Origin: an uncultured Actinomycetes bacterium | GTDB lineage: Bacteria; Actinomycetota; Acidimicrobiia; Acidimicrobiales; RAAP-2 | Direction of reading: 5' to 3' | Assembly: GCA_903825305.1 (NCBI GenBank) | Contig: CAIKAC010000011.1 | Location: 124,001-188,000 of the forward strand | Length of the DNA stretch: 64,000 bases | Part shown: piece after piece, positions 25,280 through 34,916 of the stretch | Numbering within the stretch: position 1 is the stretch's first letter | Layout of the letters: the number at the start of each line of letters is the position of its first letter | Position numbers and translations under genes: made by a program | Notes under the pieces: model-generated | The model's database searches: none | What the model was told of the DNA's origin: nothing | The model's input: the letters and a program-made list of their open reading frames with translations, nothing else

Positions 25280-26524
25280 ATGGCTGAAGCTTGGATCATT
25301 GACGCAGTACGCACCCCCCGAGGAATTGGGAAGAAGGGCAAGGGCTCGCTCTCTGAGATTCACCCACAGATGCTCGGTGCCGCCGTGCTGAAAGCACTTG
25401 CTGAGCGCAACAACCTCAACACCTCAGATGTCGAAGACATCATTTGGGGTACGTCTCGCCAAGTGGGCTCACAAGGTGTGGACCTCGGTCGCATGGCAGC
25501 GTTGAGTGCGGGTTATGACATGCACTCAAGTGCCGTGACCATTGACCGTTTTTGTGGAACCGGCATCACGACGGTCAACTTGGCCGCCGGCATGATTATG
25601 TCGGGACTTGAAGATCTCATCGTTGCTGGTGGTACCGAAGTGATGTCGTCCTATGACGTCAACAACTCGACCAACCCAGACGCACAGGGCATGTTGGACG
25701 CTGGCAACCTGTACTTGCGCAAGCGCTACCCCCAGCCCCACCAAGGTGTTGCCGCTGATGCGATTGCCACCTTGGAGAAAATTCCGCGCTCAGCCCTTGA
25801 TGAGCACGCCTACAGCTCACAACAACGAGCAGCCCAGGCGATCGCAGAAGGTCGCTTCGACAAGAGCCTGATCCCCGTGTTCCACGAGGATGGAAGTGTT
25901 GCCCTCGACCATGAAGAGTTCCCGCGGCCCAGCACCACCGTCGAATCACTGGCCAATTTGGCACCAGCCTTCCCGGCCATTGCTGACTTCCCCTTGAACG
26001 AAGAGGGTCTCACCTTCCGTCAGATGGTCAAGCAGGTCTATCCCGACCTCGACATCGAACACGTTCACCACGCTGGCAACTCTTCGGGCGTGGTTGATGG
26101 TGCAGCGGCACTCTTGCTGGCCAGTCCCGATTACGCCAAGGCGCATGGCATGAAGCCCCGCGCTCGCATTGTCACCACCGCCAACATTGGCGACGACCCG
26201 ACCTTGATGTTGAACGCTCCGGTCCCGGCTGCCAAGAAGGTATTAGCCAAGGCCGGCTTGAGCATTAGCGACATTGATCTCTTTGAAATCAATGAAGCCT
26301 TCGCGGTGGTCTCAGAGAAGTTCATGCGCGACCTCGATCTTGACCGTGACAAGGTCAACGTCAATGGTGGAGCGATGGCACTCGGTCACCCCATTGGTGC
26401 CACGGGCGCGATTCTCATCGGCACGGTGCTGGATGAACTCGAGCGCCAAGACAAGCAATTTGGCTTGGTGACCATGTGTGCTGCTGGTGGCATGGCCCCA
26501 GCAGTCATCATCGAGCGCATCTAG
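25280..26524 (+). CDS. Thiolase (acetyl-CoA C-acyltransferase)
   Basis: Thiolase of 414 residues that cleaves or forms 3-ketoacyl-CoA. The nucleophilic cysteine is in DRFCGTGITTVN, the histidine in ALGHPIGATGA and the second cysteine in TMCAAGGMAPAVI, with NEAFAV also intact, so it should be active. It resembles long-chain or steroid-catabolism thiolases more than biosynthetic PhaA by overall length and the N-terminal TPRGIGKKGKGSLSEIHP stretch, which is suggestive only. It stands alone on this strand, near acyl-CoA ligase and mutase genes. Confidence 0.93.
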   Translation: MAEAWIIDAVRTPRGIGKKGKGSLSEIHPQMLGAAVLKALAERNNLNTSDVEDIIWGTSRQVGSQGVDLGRMAALSAGYDMHSSAVTIDRFCGTGITTVNLAAGMIMSGLEDLIVAGGTEVMSSYDVNNSTNPDAQGMLDAGNLYLRKRYPQPHQGVAADAIATLEKIPRSALDEHAYSSQQRAAQAIAEGRFDKSLIPVFHEDGSVALDHEEFPRPSTTVESLANLAPAFPAIADFPLNEEGLTFRQMVKQVYPDLDIEHVHHAGNSSGVVDGAAALLLASPDYAKAHGMKPRARIVTTANIGDDPTLMLNAPVPAAKKVLAKAGLSISDIDLFEINEAFAVVSEKFMRDLDLDRDKVNVNGGAMALGHPIGATGAILIGTVLDELERQDKQFGLVTMCAAGGMAPAVIIERI

Positions 26525-26536
26525 CGCTCGACAACG

Positions 26537-27355
26537 TTAGGGTCGGGCGAGAATCTCGCCGTGGACCAAGATGAACGTGGCGTCGCTCGCGTGAGACCAG
26601 TCAAGAAACGCATTCGAAATCGCCTCGAGTTCACTTTTGGTGCTGAGGCCTTCTGACAAAGCTTGCGTGGCAAAGTCGCTCTCTAGCGCTCGAGCCGCCC
26701 AGAGCTCACCCCACCAGGTGACGCTCTCTTCGTCGGCATAGGTCCAGGTGGACGAGGTCATGGTGATCTCAGAACAACCTGCTGCTTGGGCCCAGGAGCG
26801 AAGTTCTCGGCCGGCATCAGCCTGGGCATGATTGGCACGCGTGACTTCGTAATAGAGCTCTAGCCACCGGGTCAGCCATGGATCTTGGGGCCACCAGGCG
26901 AAAGTTCCATAGTCTGACTCTCGAAGCGCAATGAGGCCTCCGGGCTTGGTCACGCGGCGCATTTCTTGCAATGCGGCCACCGGGTCCGTGAGATGCTGCA
27001 AAACCTGATGGGCGTAGACGACATCGAATTTGGAGTCGTCGAAATCAAGTTGGTAAGCATCGCCCACACGAAACTCGAGATTCGGATAGGTGGCCAGTGG
27101 ATAACTCGACCGCGCCCGATCAACGATGTCTGGTGAGCGATCGAGAGCGGTTATCGATCCCGTGGGCAGATAATTCGTGAAATCAGCACTGATGTTGCCC
27201 GGGCCGCAGCCCACGTCCAAGAGTTGTTCGTTGCCCACAAGGTGGGGGAGTAAAAAGCCGGCTGAATTTTCCGCGGTTCGCCACAAGTGGCTTCGCAATA
27301 CTGATTCGTGGTGGCCGTGGGTATAGCGATCAGGCTGTTCAGGCGGTGGCGTCAC
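26537..27355 (-). CDS. Class I SAM-dependent methyltransferase
   Basis: Methyltransferase of 272 residues. SAM motif I is LLDVGCGPGNIS, followed by the acidic ALDRSPD of motif II, FRVGDAYQLDF, and YAHQVLQHLTDPVAALQEMRRVTKPGG, as in UbiE/COQ5-like and MenG-like enzymes. The C-terminal part is specific and unassigned. GTG 27355 is the likely start because it overlaps the end of the upstream hydrolase gene by 17 bases and the domain begins there. Substrate unknown. Confidence 0.85.
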   Translation of the reverse strand: MTPPPEQPDRYTHGHHESVLRSHLWRTAENSAGFLLPHLVGNEQLLDVGCGPGNISADFTNYLPTGSITALDRSPDIVDRARSSYPLATYPNLEFRVGDAYQLDFDDSKFDVVYAHQVLQHLTDPVAALQEMRRVTKPGGLIALRESDYGTFAWWPQDPWLTRWLELYYEVTRANHAQADAGRELRSWAQAAGCSEITMTSSTWTYADEESVTWWGELWAARALESDFATQALSEGLSTKSELEAISNAFLDWSHASDATFILVHGEILARP

Positions 27356-28235
27356 GAAACTCCTTGATCGCCGCGGCCAGTTCGAGCGGCGAATCTCCTT
27401 GGAGACTGTGGCCGCCGTTAGGGAAGTGCTGGACGCGGCCGTCGGGAATGCGAGCCAAGAATTCTGCTTCGCTCTCATCGGTCACGACGGAGCCTTGCTT
27501 CATGCCTCGACACAAGAGCACAGGAATTTGAATCTGTTCAGCGAGCAACCACAGCGCATCTGAATCGATGGCGATGTCTGGCTGGCCACTTCGCAAGTGG
27601 CGCCAAACCCAAGAGCCATCGTCACGCTGCACAGCATTGTGCAAGATGCCTCGTCGCAAACTCGCCTCAGTACGCGTCGGGTTATGCGCCATGGTGCGCT
27701 CGAGAATCTCGTCAAAACTTTCAAAGCTGCTCGGTCCATCGAGAAAGTCAATGATGGCTTGGGCTGCTTCTGGATTTGGTCGTGGCGTGATGTCGACGAG
27801 AATGAGCCGCTTGAAGTTCAGGGAATGGGTCGCAAGGAGCGCTACTGCCGTGAGCCCGCCGAGAGACATGGCAACCAAGGTGTCAGCGTGAGGAGCCAGA
27901 TCAGGAATGGCAACCGCGAGATCCTCAGCGTTGCCGATGACGTCATGATTGGCCACGTTGGGTGGACCTGAGTGACCATGGCCTGGCAAGTCGACACAAA
28001 GCGAGGGGAGTTGAAGGGCGAGCATGGTGGTATCCCAGGTGTGGGCATTTTGTGCCCCCCCATGGAAGAAGACCACTTCTGGGGTGGCCGTTCCCCACTG
28101 GATGGCACTGATGATCCGGCCGTCGGCGAGGCGAGAGCCAACGCGCTCTACCGCTGGCTGCTCGGAGAAGGGAATCCCAAAGTCCGCGGCGTTCTCGGAA
28201 AGAAAGCTGAACTCCTCATAGGGGACTCGATCCAT
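27339..28235 (-). CDS. Alpha/beta-hydrolase
   Basis: Hydrolase of 298 residues with complete elements: oxyanion HG in FFHGGAQN, LCVDLPGHGHSG, nucleophile elbow VAMSLGG with serine, and a terminal NGGHSLQGDSP carrying the histidine. Typical of esterases and epoxide/haloalkane-type families; substrate unclear. It overlaps and is probably co-translated with the methyltransferase. The upstream gap to the divergent acyl-CoA ligase is about 104 bases and contains a TGATTATCA palindrome. Confidence 0.88.
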   Translation of the reverse strand: MDRVPYEEFSFLSENAADFGIPFSEQPAVERVGSRLADGRIISAIQWGTATPEVVFFHGGAQNAHTWDTTMLALQLPSLCVDLPGHGHSGPPNVANHDVIGNAEDLAVAIPDLAPHADTLVAMSLGGLTAVALLATHSLNFKRLILVDITPRPNPEAAQAIIDFLDGPSSFESFDEILERTMAHNPTRTEASLRRGILHNAVQRDDGSWVWRHLRSGQPDIAIDSDALWLLAEQIQIPVLLCRGMKQGSVVTDESEAEFLARIPDGRVQHFPNGGHSLQGDSPLELAAAIKEFRDATA

Positions 28236-28339
28236 GCTGCTCCTCAGGGGGTGGTGGCGACCTTATCTAATGTGCCGCTGGCTGCGTAATCTATGATTAT
28301 CATTTCTAACCTTAGCCACGTGGGTCGGGGGAATTACTT

Positions 28340-29848
28340 GTGAATATCACCATGCTGCTTGAGATGGCTGCCGGCGCTATGGGCGACCGGATTGCTGTTG
28401 GCACCAAAGCTGATGGCATTACCTATCAAGAGCTCTACGAGCGCGCCCAACGGGCCGCCCAGGTCATCAGCGATGCCGGCGTAGAGCGAGCGGGCTTGGT
28501 TGGTCTCAATGGCGATGACCTTCCCCTCATGCTGTTTGCCTGCTCACTCGCGGGTGTCGGATTTGCGCCCATGAATTACCGCTTGAAAGACGAGCAACTC
28601 CGAGGCATCGTCGGTCGCACCGCCCCGTCGCTTGTTGTGGCGGACAAAGACGTTCTCGGTCGCATCGAAAACATCGAAGGGGTTGATCTTCGTGAGCGCC
28701 ACGCCTTTGCCGAGCAGGTAACGGACAGCGCCATGATTGAAGCGGGCTACACCGATCCTGAGTCGGTAGCCATTTGGCTCTTTACCTCGGGCACAACGGG
28801 CGATCCCAAGGCCGCTTTGCTTCGTCACCGTCACTTGGTGTCCTATGTCTTGTCGACGGTGGAATTCATGGCTGCCGATGAATCAGAAGCCAACTTGGTC
28901 AGTGTGCCGCCGTATCACATTGCCGGCATGGCAACCATTCTCTCCAACACCTATGCGGGACGCCGCACGGTCTACTTGCCGCAGTTCGACCCTGAGGTGT
29001 GGGTAGCCATGGCCTCAGAAGAACACATCACCCATGCCATGGTGGTCCCCACCATGTTGGGACGCATTCTCGATGCCATGGAAGCGACGAACACCACGCT
29101 TCCTCACCTTCGACACCTCTCCTATGGTGGTGGCCGCATGCCCTTGCCGGTCATCGAGCGTGCCATGACCATGCTGCCCGACACGGGCTTCGTGAATGCC
29201 TATGGCTTGACGGAAACCTCATCGACGGTTTCCGTGTTGGGGCCCGAGGATCACCGCGAAGCCTTCGCCAGCGATGATCCGGCCATTCGTGCTCGCTTGG
29301 CTTCGGTCGGTCGGCCCTTTCCGAGTCTTGAGCTAGAAATCCGTGACCCAGAAGGCGCGGTACTTGGCGCTGGTGAAGTGGGGGAGATCTACGTACGTGG
29401 TGAGCAAATCGCAGGTGAATACCACGGCAAGAGTGCACTGAACGCTGAAGGCTGGTTCCCCACCAATGATGGTGGCTACCTTGACGCCGATGGTTTCTTG
29501 TTCGTGGAAGGTCGCCTCGATGACGTGATCGTGCGTGGTGGCGAGAACATTTCTCCAGGAGAAATCGAAGATGTCATCTTGAGCCACGAGGCAGTCGAAG
29601 CAGTAGCCGTGATTGGCATTCCCGACGATGAATGGGGCGAGCAAGTTGCAGCTGCCATTGTCGTGAAGCTAGGTGCGTCACTGAGCCAGACGGAGATTTG
29701 TGACTATGTTCGTGAGCGACTTCGCTCCACCAAGACACCTGTCGTCGTTCAATTCCGAGAAGAATTGCCATTTAATGACACCGGCAAATTACTTCGACGA
29801 GTCCTTCGTAGCGAAGTGGCCGAATATCGCGCTTCGCTAAACAACTAA
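28340..29848 (+). CDS. Acyl-CoA synthetase (AMP-forming)
   Basis: ANL-superfamily ligase of 502 residues that activates a carboxylic acid to its CoA thioester via an acyl-adenylate. Motifs in order: phosphate loop FTSGTTGDPKA, NAYGLTETSS, the adenylate-binding NDGGYLDADGFLFVEGRLDD and hinge GGENISPGEIEDV, and the C-terminal lysine in FNDTGKLLRR. Acid specificity cannot be read. GTG 28340 is used; upstream bases are G-rich but give no strong Shine-Dalgarno. The next small gene follows after 28 bases. Confidence 0.92.
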   Translation: MNITMLLEMAAGAMGDRIAVGTKADGITYQELYERAQRAAQVISDAGVERAGLVGLNGDDLPLMLFACSLAGVGFAPMNYRLKDEQLRGIVGRTAPSLVVADKDVLGRIENIEGVDLRERHAFAEQVTDSAMIEAGYTDPESVAIWLFTSGTTGDPKAALLRHRHLVSYVLSTVEFMAADESEANLVSVPPYHIAGMATILSNTYAGRRTVYLPQFDPEVWVAMASEEHITHAMVVPTMLGRILDAMEATNTTLPHLRHLSYGGGRMPLPVIERAMTMLPDTGFVNAYGLTETSSTVSVLGPEDHREAFASDDPAIRARLASVGRPFPSLELEIRDPEGAVLGAGEVGEIYVRGEQIAGEYHGKSALNAEGWFPTNDGGYLDADGFLFVEGRLDDVIVRGGENISPGEIEDVILSHEAVEAVAVIGIPDDEWGEQVAAAIVVKLGASLSQTEICDYVRERLRSTKTPVVVQFREELPFNDTGKLLRRVLRSEVAEYRASLNN

Positions 29849-29876
29849 GTAAGCCCATTTTCCAAGGAGCGCAGTA

Positions 29877-30188
29877 ATGAGTCAGGATTTGAAAAGCGGC
29901 AGCCGTTGGCAGTCAGTCGTCTGCAGCGGCGAGGTAGTCATCGTGAAGGCCCCCTCAGCGCCAGTCGTATTGACCATTGGTGGGGTGGAAGCGGTCCTGG
30001 CGGGCAGCCAAGAGGCAAGTGGCGCACCAGCCGAAGGCCATGAGGGCGGCACGCAGGTGGGCAAGCGCTATGAACATGGCGATTCTGGCCTCGAAGTGCT
30101 CTGCACCAAGGCGGGAGCCGGATCCATTGCCGTTGATGGCCAGATCTTGGATGTCAAAGGCGCCCAAGCCCTTCCTTCATCTGACTGA
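29877..30188 (+). CDS. Small conserved-type protein of unknown function
   Basis: A 103-residue soluble protein with a good Shine-Dalgarno (AAGGAG just upstream), in line with the acyl-CoA ligase and mutase genes. It has two parts: a beta-rich N-terminal half (VVIVKAPSAPVVLTIGG) and a C-terminal GKRYEHGDSGLEVLCTKAGAGS segment. The latter resembles the desulforedoxin-like arrangement in which metal-binding cysteines surround GLELLCTKAG, but here only one cysteine remains, so a metal site is unlikely. No function assigned. Confidence 0.65.
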   Translation: MSQDLKSGSRWQSVVCSGEVVIVKAPSAPVVLTIGGVEAVLAGSQEASGAPAEGHEGGTQVGKRYEHGDSGLEVLCTKAGAGSIAVDGQILDVKGAQALPSSD

Positions 30189-30220
30189 TGCCTCAGTTAG
30201 GACTTGGCTCGCAGCCGATC

Positions 30221-30226
30221 TAATCT
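30221..30226 (+). promoter_or_regulatory. -10 box of the acyl-CoA mutase, probably leaderless
   Basis: TAATCT ends seven bases before the GTG at 30234, with no ribosome-binding site between. The arrangement copies that of the thiE/Rrf2 and adenosyltransferase genes and supports GTG 30234 over an upstream TTG at 30204. Confidence 0.45.
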
Positions 30227-30233
30227 CGTAGCC

Positions 30234-31826
30234 GTGACCGATCCCTCAGCCATCAATCGCCAAACCGATTCGGGTATCTCTATCGAAGAGCTTTACACCG
30301 AAGCTGATCTCGCCAACTTTGATCCAGAAAGCAAATTGGGCCGACCGGGTTCATTCCCGTTCACGCGTGGCGTCCACGCCGAGATGTACCGCCGTCGCCT
30401 CTGGACGATGCGCCAGTATGCGGGCTTTGGCAATGCTGAATCCACCAACGAGCGCTTCAAGTTCCTGCTCGATGCAGGCCAAACCGGCCTGTCATGCGCC
30501 TTCGACTTGCCCACCCAAATGGGATACGACTCGGATCACCCCCGCTCAGAAGGTGAAGTTGGAAAAGTCGGCGTGGCCATTGACTCACTCGCCGACATGC
30601 GCCTGCTCCTCAAGGATCTTCCTCTTGACCAGGTGACAACGTCGATGACCATTAACTCAACGGCTTCGACGCTGTTGTTGATGTATGAATTGGTCGCCGA
30701 GGAACAAGGTGTTGACGGTTCCAAACTTCGTGGCACCATCCAAAACGACATCTTGAAGGAATACGTGGCGCGCGGTACCTACATCTACCCGCCACGGCCC
30801 TCAATGCGCCTCATCGTCGACACCTTTTCCTACTGTGCTGACAACATGCCCAACTGGAACACAATTTCCATCTCGGGCTATCACATCCGTGAAGCAGGAT
30901 CGACGGCTGTTCAAGAAATCGCCTTCACCATTGCCAATGGCATCGCCTACGTAGAAGCCGCGCAAGCAGCTGGCTTGGATGTTGACAGCTTTGCCCCTCG
31001 TTTGAGTTTCTTCTGGAACAGCCACAACAACTTGTTCGAAGAAGTGGCGAAGTTCCGGGCGTCGCGTCGCATTTGGGCCAACATCATGACCAATCGCTTC
31101 CACGCTAAAGATGAGCGTTCTAAGGTGCTGCGCTTCCACACGCAAACTGGTGGCTCAACCTTGACGGCTCAGCAGCCTGAAAACAACATTGTGCGTGTCA
31201 CCATTCAGGCATTGGCCGCGGCCTTGGGCGGAACTCAAAGCCTGCACACCAACGGTTTCGATGAAGCCTTGGGCTTGCCCACCATGAAGGCCGCCAAAAC
31301 GGCTCTTCGCACCCAGCAGATCATTGGCTATGAATCTGGCATTGCCGACACGGTTGACCCACTCGCCGGCTCCTATTTCATTGAGAGCCTCACCAACGAA
31401 ATCGAGCAAGGGGTCCTTGAGTACTTGGCTCGCATTGATGACATGGGCGGAGCAGTTGCGGCCATTGAAGCTCGATTCATGCAAGATGAAATCGAGTCAG
31501 CGGCCTATGCCTACGCCAAGGCCATTGACTCGGGGGACAAGATTGTGGTGGGCGTTAACAAGTTCACGGAAGATTCAGGCGAACCCAACGACGTCTTCCC
31601 GATTGACCCACAACTCCAAATTGATCAAGTCGCCCGCCTCCAAAAGGTTCGCGCTGAGCGCGACCAGGCCGGCGTGGAGGCTGCGTTGGCCGATGTTGAA
31701 GCAGCAGCTCGTGGCACCCAAAACGTGCTCGTGCCGATGAAAGAAGCCCTGCGGCGCATGGCCACCCTCGGTGAAGTGGCCGACACGCTTCGTGGCGTCT
31801 ACGGCGCGTATCAGCCAGGCGGCTGA
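30234..31826 (+). CDS. Methylmalonyl-CoA mutase-type large subunit without B12 domain
   Basis: Acyl-CoA mutase barrel of 530 residues; adenosylcobalamin-dependent carbon-skeleton rearrangement. The residues that set specificity in methylmalonyl-CoA mutase are conserved: Tyr in MRQYAGFG (Y89 of the Propionibacterium enzyme) and Arg in [10 protein letters not shown] (R207). SGYHIREAG supplies the active-site histidine. The C-terminal DxHxxG B12-binding domain is absent, so a separate small subunit is required, and none is in this window. The split form is common in archaea and actinobacteria. Isobutyryl- or other acyl-CoA mutase activity remains possible. The cofactor would come from the adenosyltransferase at 21.3 kb. 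Confidence 0.9.
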   Translation: MTDPSAINRQTDSGISIEELYTEADLANFDPESKLGRPGSFPFTRGVHAEMYRRRLWTMRQYAGFGNAESTNERFKFLLDAGQTGLSCAFDLPTQMGYDSDHPRSEGEVGKVGVAIDSLADMRLLLKDLPLDQVTTSMTINSTASTLLLMYELVAEEQGVDGSKLRGTIQNDILKEYVARGTYIYPPRPSMRLIVDTFSYCADNMPNWNTISISGYHIREAGSTAVQEIAFTIANGIAYVEAAQAAGLDVDSFAPRLSFFWNSHNNLFEEVAKFRASRRIWANIMTNRFHAKDERSKVLRFHTQTGGSTLTAQQPENNIVRVTIQALAAALGGTQSLHTNGFDEALGLPTMKAAKTALRTQQIIGYESGIADTVDPLAGSYFIESLTNEIEQGVLEYLARIDDMGGAVAAIEARFMQDEIESAAYAYAKAIDSGDKIVVGVNKFTEDSGEPNDVFPIDPQLQIDQVARLQKVRAERDQAGVEAALADVEAAARGTQNVLVPMKEALRRMATLGEVADTLRGVYGAYQPGG

Positions 31827-32798
31827 TTACGCCAAGGCGTCGGGGACCAGAACGACGCGTCCCGCAACAGCTCCACTTCGAAGTCGGTCGTGGGCTTCTT
31901 GAGCCTGAGACAATGCAAGCGTCTCAATGGGGCTCTTCAAGTCATGCGCGTTCGCTAGTTCGATGAGTTCATGGAGCTCGTCCAAGGTTCCCCAAATGGA
32001 GGTGGTGAGTGAGGCCTCGTTTGCTTGAGCGCCAAGACCAAAGGGCACCCGGCCACCAAAGAGGCCAACCACCACGACAATGCCTTGGCGGGCAACGGTG
32101 GATGAGGCTGCCGCCAAGGTTGCATCGGCACCAACAAAATCAATGATGGCGTCGTAGGGACCCTCGAGTTCATCCAAGGTGAAGGCGCGATGTGCTCCGA
32201 GCTCTTGGGCCGTGGCGCGTTTTTCAGCGGAGGTGTCAACGGCCGTGATCTCAGCCTTCGAGAGCAGTGACAAGTATTGAATCGAGTACTGGCCCAGGCC
32301 GCCGGCACCAATGACCGCCACGCGGGCGCCGTCGTGGCCCAAGTGGGCGAGTGCTTTTTTGGTGGCTCGATAGGCGGTGAGACCTCCACACGCCAAGGGA
32401 GCGGCTTGGATGGGATCAAGGTTGCCCAAGGGGACCAGATAGTCCTCGGAGGCGACGACAATTTCTTCGCAGTAGCCGCCATCGACCACCAGGCCCACTT
32501 CAGAGGAGTTGGGGCAAATCATCTCTTGGCCTGAGGCGCATTGTGGGCAGTCACTCTGTCGACACCCCCAGGGGGCGTAGACGATCACGGGGCCCATTCG
32601 GTCGTGGATGCCGACGATTTCGTGGCCCAAGATTCGAGGGAAAGAAACGGGGTAGTCGCCATCGACAACATGGAGATCCGAGTGACAGACCCCACAAGCG
32701 GTAATGGTGATGCGTTCTCCGCCGGGTCGCTCCGTAGGGCCGTCGAGTTCAACGGGGGTGAGCGGCTGTCCAATGCCGTTGAGAATCATGGCCTGCAC
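31827..32798 (-). CDS. Zinc-dependent alcohol dehydrogenase (MDR family)
   Basis: NAD(P)-dependent medium-chain dehydrogenase of 323 residues. Catalytic zinc ligands start with C35 in CGVCHSDLH and GHEIVG. The structural zinc loop is present as CRQSDCPQCASGQEMIC, and the Rossmann motif is VIGAGGLGQYSIQ. It starts at GTG 32798 with AAGGAG ten bases upstream. The stop abuts the convergent mutase. It could oxidise an alcohol in the neighbouring amine/aldehyde pathways; substrate unproven. Confidence 0.92.
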   Translation of the reverse strand: MQAMILNGIGQPLTPVELDGPTERPGGERITITACGVCHSDLHVVDGDYPVSFPRILGHEIVGIHDRMGPVIVYAPWGCRQSDCPQCASGQEMICPNSSEVGLVVDGGYCEEIVVASEDYLVPLGNLDPIQAAPLACGGLTAYRATKKALAHLGHDGARVAVIGAGGLGQYSIQYLSLLSKAEITAVDTSAEKRATAQELGAHRAFTLDELEGPYDAIIDFVGADATLAAASSTVARQGIVVVVGLFGGRVPFGLGAQANEASLTTSIWGTLDELHELIELANAHDLKSPIETLALSQAQEAHDRLRSGAVAGRVVLVPDALA

Positions 32799-32877
32799 GT
32801 TGAGAACTCCTTAGCTATGACCTCCCGCTGGAGATCGGTCTAGATTAGTTCTATCAAATATCAAGAATCAGGGGGAC

Positions 32878-34218
32878 GTGAGTATGGTCACGCAAGCAAC
32901 GCAACATCTTGACGACATTGCCAAGATCTGTGAGGCAAACGCCATCCACACCGTGGAGTTGGTGTTCGTTGATACCTGGGGCATTCCCCGTGCCAAGCGA
33001 CTCCCCGTTCGCCAATTCTTGAAAGGCGCTGGCTTCGCCGTGGCCATTGCTCCCTTGATGTGGAATCCACGTTGTGGCATTGAAGACACGTCTCTAGCCA
33101 CCGTTGGAGACGGGCTTCCTGACATCCATGCCACCGCTGATTACGACTCTTTCCGAGTAGCCGGCTGGGAAGAAGGTTTGGGCACCGTGATGTGTGATTT
33201 GACCGATCTTCACACCCACGAAGCGGTTCCCATGGCGTCTCGCGCCATGCTCAAGCGCCAGCTCGCCAACTTTGCCTCTGAAGGCATGTATCCCCAATTG
33301 GCTACTGAGTTGGAATTTCACTTGGCCACGGCTAATTGGGAACCGCTCTACAACGAGATCTTTTGTTATTCGAGTGACAAGGCCACCGAACTCGAACCCA
33401 TCATCGGTGGCATCCGCCATGCGCTGTTGCGTACCGGCATCGAAGTAGAAGCGTCGAACTCTGAATATGGCCCGGGCCAAGTAGAAATCAACTTGGTCTA
33501 TGGTCCAGCACTCAAGATGGCCGATGACACCGTGTTGTTCAAGCACATTGTGCGCCAAGTGGCTCGCCAGCATGGCTTGAACGTCACCTTCATGGCCAAG
33601 CCCTACATGAACGAAGCCGGCAACGGCATGCATGTGCACCAAAGCCTCGCCAATGCCGAGGGCACCAACCTCTTTGGTATTGAAGACATCGAAGGCCCCA
33701 TCCCCTCGTCGCTCATGAAGCGCTACTTGGCCGGCGTGTTGGCGCATCATAAGGATCTCCAGCTCATCGCCACGCCAACCATTAATGGCTACAAGCGCTT
33801 GGCTGACTATTCCTTTAGCCCTACCCAAGTCACCTGGGGCCTTGATCACCGCCTCGTAGGGGTTCGCAGCATTGTCGAAGGCGGCGCCGCGAACCGCCTC
33901 GAGGTTCGCTGGGCCGCAGCCGATTCCAACCCCTATCTCGTTCTCACGGGTTGTCTCGCCGCTGGGTGGCATGGCCTGCACGAGGATCTACCGCTCATCG
34001 ACATGGTCATTTCAGATCCCCACGCCGATGATCGCTGGGAGCGACTGCCTGGCACCATCGGTGAAGCGGTAGCCAATTTCGAAGCGGCGAGTTTTAACCG
34101 TGAAGCCTTTGGCGACATGTTCGTGACGGTGTTCTCAGAAATGCAGCGCTTGGAAATTGCCAGTTTCCAAGCGCACGTCACCGACTGGGAACTCGCTCGT
34201 TATCGCGACGTCATCTAA
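32878..34218 (+). CDS. Glutamine-synthetase-like gamma-glutamyl ligase (cluster A)
   Basis: GS-fold enzyme of 446 residues. Metal and ATP positions are kept: ELEFHL, GPGQVEINLVYGPALK, NGMHVHQS and NRLEVRWA. It differs from true nitrogen-assimilating GlnA: there is no adenylylation loop, and it sits with catabolic genes. Relatives are gamma-glutamylpolyamine synthetase (PuuA), gamma-glutamylanilide synthase and the GS of mycobacterial cyclic-amine clusters. I infer that it attaches glutamate to an amine substrate. The following amidotransferase gene starts on the last base of its stop codon. Confidence 0.85.
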   Translation: MSMVTQATQHLDDIAKICEANAIHTVELVFVDTWGIPRAKRLPVRQFLKGAGFAVAIAPLMWNPRCGIEDTSLATVGDGLPDIHATADYDSFRVAGWEEGLGTVMCDLTDLHTHEAVPMASRAMLKRQLANFASEGMYPQLATELEFHLATANWEPLYNEIFCYSSDKATELEPIIGGIRHALLRTGIEVEASNSEYGPGQVEINLVYGPALKMADDTVLFKHIVRQVARQHGLNVTFMAKPYMNEAGNGMHVHQSLANAEGTNLFGIEDIEGPIPSSLMKRYLAGVLAHHKDLQLIATPTINGYKRLADYSFSPTQVTWGLDHRLVGVRSIVEGGAANRLEVRWAAADSNPYLVLTGCLAAGWHGLHEDLPLIDMVISDPHADDRWERLPGTIGEAVANFEAASFNREAFGDMFVTVFSEMQRLEIASFQAHVTDWELARYRDVI

Positions 34219-34916
34219 TGGCCTTGCGCGCACTGATGCTGGCCCACGAGGCCGAATATGGCAAAGACATTGCTGGCCATGTTGGGGCTGAGTTAGAAGT
34301 TCGGGGCTATGAGTTGAGTTTCCATGGAATCTTGGAACTCGACGGCAGTATCAACCTTTCGTTTCCAGAGGCGAGTGACTTTGATCTCATTGTGGTCTTT
34401 GGTTCCTTCCACCACGCCTATTCAAAAGATGATCAGCACTGGCTCGAACCAGAGCGCCAATGGATCGCCGGGATCCAACAAGCCAACATCCCGTATTTAG
34501 GGATTTGCTTTGGGGCGCAACTCTTGGCACAGGTCATTGGTGGATCAGTGCAACCCTCTCAAGCGGTTGAAGCCGGTGTCATCACCGTTGATGCGGTACC
34601 TGATTGCCCCATCCCGGCCGGTCCGTGGTTTACCTGGCACGGAGACTGCATGTCCTTGCCTGAGTCAGCAACCATTCTTGGCTCCACCGAAATCGGGCCA
34701 CAGATCTTCACTATTGGAAGAAGTGTCGGCGTGCAGTTCCACCCCGAAGCCACGCCAGAATTAGTGGCCTCGTGGTTGGCGGTGGGTGGCGATGATTTGC
34801 CCGCTCCCCACACGCCTGAAGCCGTATTCGAAGCCACCGCAGCGGCCGCTGCGGCCACCAAAGCCAACTGCATTGCTTTGCTCGATGTGGTGACGAGCGG
34901 TATTGCCGAGGCATGA
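34218..34916 (+). CDS. Class I glutamine amidotransferase-like hydrolase (cluster A)
   Basis: GATase1 domain protein of 232 residues with a full triad: cysteine in YLGICFGAQLL and His/Glu in GVQFHPEATPE. Together with the GS-like ligase it forms the pair known from aniline (AtdA1/A2-type) and putrescine (PuuA/PuuD) degradation, in which the hydrolase controls or removes the gamma-glutamyl group. Overlaps both neighbours by one to four bases, so it is tightly co-translated. Confidence 0.85.
   Translation: MALRALMLAHEAEYGKDIAGHVGAELEVRGYELSFHGILELDGSINLSFPEASDFDLIVVFGSFHHAYSKDDQHWLEPERQWIAGIQQANIPYLGICFGAQLLAQVIGGSVQPSQAVEAGVITVDAVPDCPIPAGPWFTWHGDCMSLPESATILGSTEIGPQIFTIGRSVGVQFHPEATPELVASWLAVGGDDLPAPHTPEAVFEATAAAAAATKANCIALLDVVTSGIAEA

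Noticed and set aside
33094-33981. Long minus-strand frame opposite the GS-like gene
   Set aside because: It mirrors the conserved GS-like coding sequence and has no recognisable domain or ribosome site.
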